Of a stretch of DNA of 64,000 nucleotides, positions 37,991-46,042 are shown piece after piece. The DNA comes from Vacuolonema iberomarrocanum LEGE 07170 (GTDB lineage: Bacteria > Cyanobacteriota > Cyanobacteriia > Elainellales > Elainellaceae). A program made the position numbers and the translations under genes. Location of the stretch: NCBI GenBank assembly GCA_015207365.1, contig JADEXA010000002.1, forward strand, positions 166,617 through 230,616, read 5' to 3'. Under the pieces are notes generated by a model. That model saw nothing but the letters and a program-made list of their open reading frames with translations. It did not search any database and was not told the DNA's origin. How positions within the stretch are numbered: the stretch's first letter is position 1; the number at the start of each line of letters is the position of its first letter.

Positions 37991-38419
37991 ATGCAGCGTT
38001 TAATAACTTTGGTAATCGCCATTTGCTTGGTATTTGTAGGGTGCCAGACGATGTCTAGCACAAGGGGGCGGATGCAACTGCTCAGTCTATTGGGAATCGA
38101 AGTGCCAGGATTAGAAATGTCTCTCTCCGAAATTCCGAACCAATATACTTCTGATGGGAAGCCCCAGGTCTTGGTGTATGGTCCAACCAACTGCAATCCC
38201 ACAGCCCAAACTCTAGCCGCTTTGGCACAACAGAACATTCCCCATAGCTTCCGCAATAGCAACAGCATTGGTCAGGAGGAACTGGGCGCAGTCATTTTGT
38301 CGGTTCCCAAAAACGCTCCAGGAGAAACGCCCCTGGTATTGATCAACGGTAGGGTTTTGGTTAATCCGAGCGTGTCGGAAATTCTGACAGAGTACAACCA
38401 AATGTTACCGACAACCTAA
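37991..38419 (+). CDS. Lipoprotein with glutaredoxin-like fold
   Basis: 142 residues from ATG 37991, which is preceded by AAGGGGAGAG; an upstream in-frame start at 37916 adds 25 residues without signal character. Lipobox with Cys18 (CLVFVGC) indicates export and lipid anchoring. The rest resembles a thioredoxin/glutaredoxin fold: VLVYGPTNCNPTAQTLAALA, then a short loop and PLVLINGRVLVN. Only one Cys is left at the usual CxxC position (NCNP), so any redox role would be monothiol-type. Family unnamed. Confidence 0.72.
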   Translation: MQRLITLVIAICLVFVGCQTMSSTRGRMQLLSLLGIEVPGLEMSLSEIPNQYTSDGKPQVLVYGPTNCNPTAQTLAALAQQNIPHSFRNSNSIGQEELGAVILSVPKNAPGETPLVLINGRVLVNPSVSEILTEYNQMLPTT

Positions 38420-38647
38420 AAGCGTGCCTCTCCTTCTTGCTCCACATTCTGCTCACCTTTCGAACCATTGCCTCGAGAATTCCATACTCTTTTCGAGGTC
38501 ATTGCTTTTTGACGTGTGACACGCCTAAGTACAGGGCAAAAAATTAGCACTTCCCAAAACATTTCAAACTATTGCTGATTAGAAAACGTTCGAGAGCGTG
38601 TCGGGTTCCCAAACGCTTGTGGATGAATGAGTCCAAACTTCAGTTTC

Positions 38648-39202
38648 TCACCACCATCGGCTGAAGCTAGGCAACCAACCGCGGCGGGTTGCCACAGGTT
38701 TGTTGAGGGGGCGTCCCGCACGCAGCAGCGTCCAAGTAACCGAATCAACCCGTCCATGCAAACGAAGATGGTGTCGTTCCTGAAAATGGATCACGGCTTG
38801 TTGCGTGGTGGCATCGAAATGGCCGTTTCGAGGAACCGCAAAGTTGTGAACCTGTAGCAAACCCTGAAGTTCGCGCACATCGCGGCCATAGTGCCCTAGG
38901 CGCAGATCTCGGCTACCCGGCTGAACGCTATTGATGAGAGCATCCCAGGTTTCTTGACCGACAACCCCATCGATTCGCAACTGCTGCTCTCGCTGAAAGG
39001 CTCGGACAGCAGCTTCTGTTTTCCAGCCAAAGTCCCCATCGGGTTTGAGGGGAAAGCCATGGGCAGTTAGCAACTCTTGGGCTTCGAGGACGCGATCGCC
39101 ACCATCCCAGGGACAGATCGGGAGAAATTCTGCGGCATCATCGGGAGATGCATCATCGGAAGATGTTGGTTGAGACTCAGACACGGCCTGAGGGCACTCC
39201 AT
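38648..39202 (-). CDS. Peptidoglycan-binding protein with two PG_binding_1 domains
   Basis: 184 residues. Two tandem domains: the first (about 38-92) has VLEAQELLTAHGFPLKPDG then FGWKTEAAVRAFQREQQLRI, the second (about 100-160) has VRELQGLLQVHNFAVPRNGH then TTQQAVIHFQERHHLRLHGR. These three-helix modules bind peptidoglycan. No signal peptide is visible, which is unusual for such proteins. No catalytic domain is attached. Single gene. Confidence 0.87.
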   Translation of the reverse strand: MECPQAVSESQPTSSDDASPDDAAEFLPICPWDGGDRVLEAQELLTAHGFPLKPDGDFGWKTEAAVRAFQREQQLRIDGVVGQETWDALINSVQPGSRDLRLGHYGRDVRELQGLLQVHNFAVPRNGHFDATTQQAVIHFQERHHLRLHGRVDSVTWTLLRAGRPLNKPVATRRGWLPSFSRWW

Positions 39203-39639
39203 CAGTTAAATGACTACAGCAGAAATATAATGCCAAGCCGAAGGCGAGGAAAGAGAATTTCATTGCAAGCACCACTGGCACGACGCTAGACCTTGCAAAT
39301 CTGCTTTACCGAGATTTTTGAGCTGGAGTTGGGATCTGTCAAGTCACACGCTGAGCTATCCAATCTTTCACAGAACCAAGGATAGTTGGTTTATGCAGGC
39401 GATCGCCCGACCTCTCAATCAACGATGCCAAAAAAATCTTCAATCAGATGCTAGATCACAACCAGAATTTCACTGAGGATACTAGGATTGACTCGTAATC
39501 GCAGCGCTGTAGCAAGTTTCCGGGTTAAAGCCCCAACTTGCCAGGTCTTGATAGCTGTTCTCTAGCAGTGCGCTGGTTCAGCGTAGGCTAACCCACAACA
39601 TCACAACAACATTATTGAGTCCAGTACTGGTAGAGCGTT
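39203..39639. other. Intergenic region upstream of glk
   Basis: 437 bp between two divergent genes. No gene, no repeat of families A-E, and no long inverted repeat seen. Presumably holds the glk promoter. Confidence 0.5.
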
Positions 39640-40728
39640 ATGGCAACTTTTCTCGCTGGAGATATTGGCGGAACAAAAACCATTCTGAGTCTGTTTGATG
39701 TACCGACTCAAGGCAACCGTCCCTTCGCTGCACTGGGAGCCATGCCCAAGCCCATCCCATTGCTAAAGAAGACCTTCCCCAGTCGAGAGTACACCGATTT
39801 ATGTCCGCTGGTGCAAGAGTTTCTGGCGATCGCGGAGAACCATCAGGGCACAGCAATTTCCCCAGAAGCCGCTTGCTTTGGGATTGCAGGACCCGTCATC
39901 GACAATGCCTCTGAGTTGACGAATCTTGGCTGGTTTCTTCGCACTGATACCCTCCGCGACGACCTCAACATCTCCCATGTCAGCCTGCTCAACGATTTTG
40001 CGGCCACAGGCTACGGCGTCCTAGGGCTGACATCCGACGACATCTACACCCTCCAGGCCGGAGAGCCCATGTCTCACGCGCCAATTGCCATCATTGGCGC
40101 AGGTACAGGGTTAGGGCAAGGCTTTTTGATTCCCCATGCCGATGGATACCACTCCTACCCCAGTGAGGGCGGCCACTCTGACTTTGCACCCCGCTCCGAG
40201 CTAGAGTTTCAACTGCAACATTACTTGATCGAGCGCTACAACATCGATCGCGTCTCAGCCGAGCGGGTTGTGTCGGGTATGGGCATTGCGGCCATCTACC
40301 AGTTTCTGCGCAGTCGCAGCCCAGAGCGAGAGTCGGAGGCCATGGGCGAACGCTATCGCCAGTGGGAGCAGCAAATTGGGCATGAACCCAAAACAATCGA
40401 TCTATCGGCGGCAGTGTCGAAGGCAGCGATCGCGGGGGAGGATGCCCTCTGCGAAGAAGCCATGAATCTGTTTGTGGATGCCTATGGCGCTGAAGCTGGT
40501 AATCTAGCCCTCAAGCTACTGCCCTATGGAGGGCTTTATGTGGCTGGGGGCATTGCAGCCAAAAACTTGCCGCTCATGCAAACGGGGCGCTTCATGCGTG
40601 CCTTTGCGCGCAAAGGCCGCGTTAGCCCATTGTTGAAGCAAGTTCCCGTCCATATTGTGCTAAACCCTGATGTAGCTTTGTTGGGAGCGGCACTCTATGC
40701 CATTCAGGACGTTTCGGCCACAACTTAG
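39640..40728 (+). CDS. glk: Glucokinase
   Basis: 362 residues, the long bacterial glucokinase (ROK-unrelated, Pfam Glucokinase). It phosphorylates glucose to glucose-6-phosphate. ATP-binding DIGGTKT (8-14), CFGIAGPV, LLNDFAATGYG, GAGTGLGQGFLIP and SEGGHSDFAP, and C-terminal GGLYVAGGIAAKNL, are intact. Gene is followed by repeat A3 and then the BtuR-like gene. Glycogen-linked genes are not nearby, though glgA lies 7 kb upstream on the other strand. Confidence 0.95.
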   Translation: MATFLAGDIGGTKTILSLFDVPTQGNRPFAALGAMPKPIPLLKKTFPSREYTDLCPLVQEFLAIAENHQGTAISPEAACFGIAGPVIDNASELTNLGWFLRTDTLRDDLNISHVSLLNDFAATGYGVLGLTSDDIYTLQAGEPMSHAPIAIIGAGTGLGQGFLIPHADGYHSYPSEGGHSDFAPRSELEFQLQHYLIERYNIDRVSAERVVSGMGIAAIYQFLRSRSPERESEAMGERYRQWEQQIGHEPKTIDLSAAVSKAAIAGEDALCEEAMNLFVDAYGAEAGNLALKLLPYGGLYVAGGIAAKNLPLMQTGRFMRAFARKGRVSPLLKQVPVHIVLNPDVALLGAALYAIQDVSATT

Positions 40729-40742
40729 GAGATCAAATACTA

Positions 40743-40850
40743 ATATCAAATCCGGTTGAGACAGACCTCTATATATTTTCTGTGAAATGCTTGCGGTGCA
40801 AGCATTTCACAGAAAATATATAGAGGGTTTGCTATTCGGACTTGGTGTCG
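40743..40850. repeat. Palindromic repeat family A, copy 3
   Basis: Perfect 29-bp arms (40766-40794 and 40798-40826) around loop GGT, the most intact copy. Core TATTTTCTGTGAAATGCTTG is shared with copies 1 and 2; relative to them it lies inverted (its right flank is the complement of their GCAAACCC). The left side starts ATATCAAATCCGGTT as in repeat D. Rest of the glk-BtuR-like gap (to 41112) holds no gene. Confidence 0.87.
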
Positions 40851-41112
40851 GGGGCGGACAAGGGACTCAACAGTTAGTAAATCTTGATTGACGGATCTTT
40901 GCATTTAGTGCTTTGATTGGGAGGAATTTTTCTGATCAACACTAAATGTGTTAGGGCATAATAAAAGCTCAGGATTAGAAAAAAACATTTGTATTACTTC
41001 CACCAGCCCCCTGTTGTGGGATTCGATAGGCTCCCCTTTAGCTGGGGCTGTGCCGATGAATTGCCAACCAGGATGCATTGACTGCCGCATTATTGTTCCC
41101 CACTCTTACCCT

Positions 41113-41649
41113 ATGGTCTCCCAACTCGATACTTCCATTGCCAGCTCAGAGCGACACTTTTCCCCCATGATTGAAGGACTGATCCGGGTCTTTACGGGTG
41201 CGCATCGCAGCTTTTTTACCGATGTTATTTCCCAAGCCCTGCATTACGCGGGCCAGGGTAATCGGGTGCTGGTCGTGCAGTTTCTCAAAGGTGGCATTCG
41301 GCAGGGGAGCGATCGCCCTGTGCGTCTGGGTCAAATGCTCGATTGGTTGCGCTGCGACCTACCCCGCTACGTTGATACACCCGAACTAGATGATGCCGAA
41401 CGGCAAGCTTTGCAGGATTTGTGGGAGCACACACGGAGCGTGATCCGTGATGGCACCTACAGCCTAGTGGTGTTAGACGAGCTGAGCCTCGCTATCAAGT
41501 TTGGGTTGATTGCAGAGGCCGAAGTGCTCAACCTGTTACAAACCCGCCCCCCTCACATCGATATTGTGCTGACAGGCCCAGACATGCCAGAGTCTATTCT
41601 GTCGATCGCCGACCAGATTACCGAACTCCGCCGCATGTATTCCCCCTAA
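41113..41649 (+). CDS. BtuR/CobO-like P-loop protein with degenerate Walker A
   Basis: 178 residues from ATG 41113; a frame open from 40948 is not family-like before that. It matches the ATP:cob(I)alamin adenosyltransferase fold: the sheet RVLVVQFLKGG (usually VQFIKG), the central SVIRDGTYSLVVLDELSLAI in Walker B position, and DIVLTGPDMPESILSIADQI with LRRMYSP at the end. The Walker A is replaced: FTGAHRSFFTDV stands where GxGKGKT is expected. ATP use or adenosyltransfer is therefore unlikely by the usual mechanism. Role unknown. Confidence 0.78.
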   Translation: MVSQLDTSIASSERHFSPMIEGLIRVFTGAHRSFFTDVISQALHYAGQGNRVLVVQFLKGGIRQGSDRPVRLGQMLDWLRCDLPRYVDTPELDDAERQALQDLWEHTRSVIRDGTYSLVVLDELSLAIKFGLIAEAEVLNLLQTRPPHIDIVLTGPDMPESILSIADQITELRRMYSP

Positions 41650-41774
41650 GTACAGAAAAATAAAATCTTGCCAAAGCCCTTGATTTTAGATAGTACGAGC
41701 ACTGTCTGTACTACCCAAAATTAAGGATTCCCTATGTTGTCCTGTACCCAAGGATCCCCTTCAAATGCTTTGCC

Positions 41775-41855
41775 GTTGCTGATCGAAGAAATGATTTTTC
41801 TGCGAAGGGCTGTGGGACACCTCTTCTCAGAAAGATCCATCCTTGGATTCTGCGA
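41775..41855. mobile_element. Palindromic element family B, copy 5 (degenerate)
   Basis: Left part GTTGCTGATCGAAGAAATGA matches the left end of copy 3, and right part ATCCTTGGATTCTGCGACTC matches the family. Arms no longer pair well. Imperfect flanking repeats GCTTTGCC (41767-41774) and GCTTTTGCC (41866-41874) begin 99 bp apart, as in the other copies. Confidence 0.65.
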
Positions 41856-41928
41856 CTCTGCTAACGCTTTTGCCTCTATTATTTGTGCAGTTGTACCTGT
41901 GCAGTCGCTCCCAGGCTGCCTGCTCGTA

Positions 41929-42852
41929 ATGCACTATTCCATGAGGGCGCGGTTTCAAGGCGCATTGTTGGGAGCTGTGGTCGGCTCTCGCTGGCGATCG
42001 CTCAATCTGCTACAACCTAGCCCCGAACGTGAGGTGGGCACAGAAGCACGTGAAGCACCTGACTCTGCAGAGTGGGCACTGAAAACAGCCGCCGCCCTGG
42101 CTCAGCACCTCACCCTCAATGGCACCCGGCAAATTCCCTGGCACCTGTGGCAACCCACGTCAGCAGAGCTGGAAGCTCGCTCCACCCAAATCGCGCTCTT
42201 AACCCTGCCACTGGCGCTTTATTGCCACGACAACCTTCCCCGGTTCCACCACTGTTTGCAAGCGGCGATGCAGGCATGGGAACTGCCATCAGCCGAGAGT
42301 CATCCTGCCAAGAGCCTGGGGCAACTTCTGGCGATCGCTTTTGGGGATCCGATAGGCGCTGCTCAACTGACCCAATCGGTGTGTCAGACCTTACATCCCG
42401 ACCAGGCTAGTACGTTCCCTGAAGCCCACTGGCATTGGTTGAATACCGCATTGAAACAGCGCCAGAGCTTAGCGATCGCTGACTCTACCTTGCCTACAAT
42501 TGCCGATGCGTCGCCCCCCCTCGCTATGGCTCTGCTGATTTTCCTCACCAGCCCTACCGATGCCGTCTGGGCACTCGCCCGCCCATCAGGGTTGCCCCAC
42601 CCTACCCTGACCGCTGCTCTGGTTGGCGCGATCGTCGGTAGCTACAACGGCATTGCAGCTTTCCCTTCCATCGTCAGGGGATGGGGCGATCGCCTCATCC
42701 CAGCAACGGATGCACAACAGTTGGAACGGTGCCAATCCTGGCTCCAACTCGCTGACGCTCTGCTAGCAAGCTGGGCAGGGCTGTATATCCCACAACAATT
42801 TCCGCTTCCCGACAGTTCCTTGCAGGCGATCGCACCACCAAAACCAACCTAA
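41929..42852 (+). CDS. ADP-ribosylglycohydrolase-like protein lacking metal-binding residues
   Basis: 307 residues from ATG 41929 (or 303 from ATG 41941). Upstream residues in the open frame are translated from the degenerate repeat B5 and are rejected. The helical repeat pattern, FQGALLGAVVGSRW at the start and TLTAALVGAIVGSYNGIAAF near 250, matches the ADP-ribosylglycohydrolase/DraG fold. The Asp residues that normally follow G in the first motif and in the GGDTDT motif are replaced (SRWR, PHPTLT), so magnesium binding and hydrolase activity are doubtful. Role unknown. Confidence 0.75.
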   Translation: MHYSMRARFQGALLGAVVGSRWRSLNLLQPSPEREVGTEAREAPDSAEWALKTAAALAQHLTLNGTRQIPWHLWQPTSAELEARSTQIALLTLPLALYCHDNLPRFHHCLQAAMQAWELPSAESHPAKSLGQLLAIAFGDPIGAAQLTQSVCQTLHPDQASTFPEAHWHWLNTALKQRQSLAIADSTLPTIADASPPLAMALLIFLTSPTDAVWALARPSGLPHPTLTAALVGAIVGSYNGIAAFPSIVRGWGDRLIPATDAQQLERCQSWLQLADALLASWAGLYIPQQFPLPDSSLQAIAPPKPT

Positions 42853-42896
42853 AGTCCAATGAGGCAGGCCACATCTCGTCGAGGCACAGACTAAAC

Positions 42897-42986
42897 GGTG
42901 TTGCTGATTAAAGAGGATGATTTTTTGGGAGAAGGGGCATGGTATGCCCCTTCTCCCAAAAAATCATCCTTGGATTCTATGACTCC
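42897..42986. mobile_element. Palindromic element family B, copy 3
   Basis: A 90-bp unit between GACTAAAC direct repeats (42889-42896 and 42987-42994). Perfect 27-bp arms (42914-42940 and 42944-42970) around loop GGT. Ends GTTGCTGATTAAAGAGGATG and CATCCTTGGATTCTATGACT. Confidence 0.83.
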
Positions 42987-42994
42987 GACTAAAC

Positions 42995-44273
42995 CAATAC
43001 AGGACGGTGCAGCATTCACTACTAAACGTAAGAAAAAATACACAAATCTCAGTGAATTTCTCTCTCAAGGGAGCTTGTCGCTCCATAAGCAAGGCGATAT
43101 GATAAACACTTACACAGTTTGTAGGGCGACAGTCTCATCGTTTTTCTGTGTCATCTACCGCTCATCCTTTTGGGAACGTTACCGAAGGGATTTTACTGCT
43201 TTCTTAAGCCAGTGAACCATCACTGCCGTCAGGGTATCTACTACTGTTATCAATCGCATCCGGTCAATCTAGCCTCACAGATTCACATTGCAGCACAAAC
43301 GCTGCATCAATTTGGCTCAAATAGCCTGAATCTGACTTCAGGCAAATGGTTTAGCTGTCCTTAAGGAATAGGGTCAAGCATCTTTTCTGAGGAGTCTGTG
43401 GGGGTACTCAGCAGATAGTTCTGTGGATTTTATAGACCAGAGGCAGTGATGCTGAGCACAAAAACCCCTTCTTGTCTAATCTCAGGCGTCAGAGTCGCTC
43501 TACCGTTTTTGTCCGGCGCATACATTCCTTACAGCAATAATTAGTCACAATTCACAATAAATGATTGAAGCCACTGTCCATCTCAAAGTCACTATAGATG
43601 GTGCCATGATGACTGCCTTAGCAAATGACTGACTGAACTATTTGCCGTAGGGCGATCATCCACATTCCCTTACCTAGCCGAACAATCTAGTTTGGCCGCA
43701 AGACCCACTCAGCGATAACATTCAACGTTTCAACTTATTCAGGTAAATTACGGAATCCAAAGTGTTGTGGTTGATGTTAATGACCATGAGACGGGTAAGA
43801 CCCATATTTTCCAGCTGTGATTGAAGTTATGTTTCGCATCCAGGGTCGGTCATTGGATAAAGAGGAGGTACATTGCTTCTGATTTTCATGCGGATCAATG
43901 CTTAAGAAAATGGAAATCTTTAGGCAGCGATCGCGATCGTTTTTTTATGTCAGGCAGAACCAGTACTCCGGGGCTAAAGCGTAAAAGCTACTGTTGTTTG
44001 CGATTTTTCTGTTGGGATGCAACTGTTACCTTCCAACAGATGAATTCTAGAAAAGCGTTGAGATATCATCTCGCCTATGTCCTGCTTCATGGAGTATTCC
44101 ATTCCATTGCTGAGCAAGATGCGCATATCATCCGTCGATGGGATGAGATTCTTTGCAAAGTCTAGTATTTGAACTGGATTTAAAGTATCTTTTTCCCTTC
44201 CAACTTTGAGAATGTGCAGTTACTGCAAAGATGCATGATTCTGACATTTTCCGTATCAAGGTAAAGGAGCATA
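42995..44273. other. Region without an intact gene, possible gene remnants
   Basis: About 1.3 kb. Short coding-like pieces occur but none has a start, stop and length I can defend. Examples: MIEATVHLKVTIDGAMMTAL from 43561, stopping after 23 residues, and VNYGIQSVVVDVNDHETGKT ending near 43820 in another frame. They could be decayed parts of one gene. The 3' end carries a promoter-like TAAAGTATCTTT (44181-44192) and a strong AAAGGAG before the next gene. Confidence 0.45.
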
Positions 44274-45713
44274 ATGGCTTTAAATCGGTTAGAACAGGGG
44301 CATCTTTCCCATTCGAGGGTTAAAGACAAAAGCTTCCATCGTGATATTCCAAAAGCGCAGCAGACAATCTATGACTACCTATTGGAAATTGTCAAATCAT
44401 GGTCCCCCGATGATGTCCTGACAGAGTTCAGGCACTTGTTCATCCACCACGTTAATACAATTAGCTCCCACACGCTGCCATCTCTTTACGAAATTGTCTT
44501 TGCAAACAAAGAAGCAGAGTTTAGAAATACCATCAAACGTGGCTGCTATATTCTGGTCAACAATTGGGATATTCGCAGGAATCTGGTTCACGTTCAAAAG
44601 CTGATTGAGCTGTTTGATGATCCGATTATTTGGAAGCCTTCTATGTCGCCAACGATGCGACGCTTGCGGCAATGGCTCCAGAATTTTATTACCAGCGGCG
44701 ACTTTCAAGAGCTCAAGTTATTCACTCGGCGATACACCGAGCAAAAGCTGACGCATTGGACTGAGCGCTACACCTCTTACTTACTGGTTCCGCAATATAT
44801 TAACCTCGAAAACCCCGCCGAACAGCGCCATGCCGCACGCCTCCTATCAAAGCAATTGAGGGAGCAGTTCAAGTTTAGCCTTGCCCTTTACACAGCCCAC
44901 TCTCAGAAAACGATCGCTCATCCAGCTGCTCGAAATCCAACAGCTTTAGGCGACAATGTCTTGCACCTCATCAAGATGATGGTGGCTCGCAAAGGACGAT
45001 TTAGTTACGCAAATCTTGCTCACATCTTCCTGCAACAAACGAAAGATATCACCTATCAGCGGTTCAAAAAGAGCCTGCGGCGCTACTTATTGTTCTCGAT
45101 TAATGATCCAGACACCCATCAAGCTCTGGAGAAGGGTTTGAGCGATCGCTTTGACAATTTGTATGAATCCTACGACGACAAGGTGATTGACGACGCTTTA
45201 CTCCTTCGCACCTGCAATCGCATCATCGAATATCTCACGACCGAAGATCATGAGGAGCCATCCCCCCTCTTCATCCAGATTATGTCTTACGGGAACCCCC
45301 TTGTTCTCGTCGTGCTGCTCCTAAAACTTGTTCTAATTTGCCGTTATGCCCGTACGCACCTGGAAGCGCGGATTGCCAATCTTGTCACCTACTATCAAGA
45401 TTTTTCTGAGTCAGAGTGCAAATGGGTCATTCACTTCTTTGAGATCTTCGACATTACAATGACGATTTATGCCGAGAATGTTGAGTTCAATCTAGTCAAC
45501 ATGCGAGGCATCCCTCACGCCAGCAATGCAACCCAGCAACTCGCCCATCTCAAGCAATATCGGATCTTTTCGCAAATGCGAGAGCAACAAGAGGATCCAT
45601 CTGACATGGATGCGATGGAATTGGCCTTATACGAAGCCCTCATAGAAGACATGCCAGACACACAAGGGGCTTACAGCAACCTACCGCCAAACTATTCATC
45701 AACCCAGCAGTAA
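44274..45713 (+). CDS. Conserved cyanobacterial protein of unknown function (paralogue 2 of 2)
   Basis: 479 residues. Homologous along most of its length to the 427-residue product at 26462-27745 (see landmarks there), with a later match FNFLVVEG / IEYLTTED and a similar leucine-rich VLLLKLVLICR / VLLKIVLLCRK stretch near residue 355. It has an extra 50-60 residue tail rich in Asp, Glu and Met. The tail ends NYSSTQQ right where the flanking repeat of element B4 begins; beyond that element the frame would continue SSTQQPESGTSLTAQSVASI. AAAGGAG lies just before the ATG. Function unknown. Confidence 0.85.
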   Translation: MALNRLEQGHLSHSRVKDKSFHRDIPKAQQTIYDYLLEIVKSWSPDDVLTEFRHLFIHHVNTISSHTLPSLYEIVFANKEAEFRNTIKRGCYILVNNWDIRRNLVHVQKLIELFDDPIIWKPSMSPTMRRLRQWLQNFITSGDFQELKLFTRRYTEQKLTHWTERYTSYLLVPQYINLENPAEQRHAARLLSKQLREQFKFSLALYTAHSQKTIAHPAARNPTALGDNVLHLIKMMVARKGRFSYANLAHIFLQQTKDITYQRFKKSLRRYLLFSINDPDTHQALEKGLSDRFDNLYESYDDKVIDDALLLRTCNRIIEYLTTEDHEEPSPLFIQIMSYGNPLVLVVLLLKLVLICRYARTHLEARIANLVTYYQDFSESECKWVIHFFEIFDITMTIYAENVEFNLVNMRGIPHASNATQQLAHLKQYRIFSQMREQQEDPSDMDAMELALYEALIEDMPDTQGAYSNLPPNYSSTQQ

Positions 45714-45792
45714 CTTGAGTATTACCGATTAAGGGATGATTTTTTCTGCGAAAGAGCGTACTGCGCCCTTTCCCAAAAAAAATCATCCTTAG
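45710..45792. mobile_element. Palindromic element family B, copy 4
   Basis: Imperfect hairpin with GGATGATTTTTTCTG on the left and AAAAAATCATCC on the right, lying between identical 16-bp repeats ATTCATCAACCCAGCA (45694-45709 and 45793-45808). The left repeat is inside the end of the preceding gene. Confidence 0.78.
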
Positions 45793-45918
45793 ATTCATCA
45801 ACCCAGCAACCTGAATCTGGAACAAGCTTGACGGCTCAGTCGGTAGCCTCCATTTTCCGTCAGCCGGGTTAGTTAGCAAGGCGTAACCATGCGGGCATTT
45901 TTGCAAAGAACTCACTCT

Positions 45919-45967
45919 AAATCCTTTGATGCAACCTGCACAGTGCGCGGGTTGCATCAAAGGATTT
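45919..45967. repeat. Inverted repeat downstream of psbA
   Basis: Perfect 18-bp arms AAATCCTTTGATGCAACC (45919-45936) and complement (45950-45967), 13-base loop. Single copy in the window. It lies next to the terminator at 45975, so may be a second hairpin of the psbA 3' region. Confidence 0.65.
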
Positions 45968-45974
45968 GAGCATT

Positions 45975-46010
45975 AAAGAGGGGCGATCCCAACTGAGATC
46001 GCCCCTCTTT
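45975..46010 (-). terminator. psbA transcription terminator
   Basis: Perfect 14-bp arms AAAGAGGGGCGATC and GATCGCCCCTCTTT around an 8-base loop, 33-68 bp past the psbA stop on the minus strand. GC-rich stem with T residues at its end. Confidence 0.8.
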
Positions 46011-46042
46011 TAGTTAAGCATCGTTTATCTACGAGCTTGAAA

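Noticed and set aside
41734..41928. N-terminal extension of the ADP-ribosylglycohydrolase-like frame
   Set aside because: The extra residues are translated from the degenerate repeat B5 and show no family similarity.
43821..44165. 114-codon open frame
   Set aside because: Rich in Trp, Cys and Arg with no recognisable motif and no good ribosome site; taken as chance or remnant.
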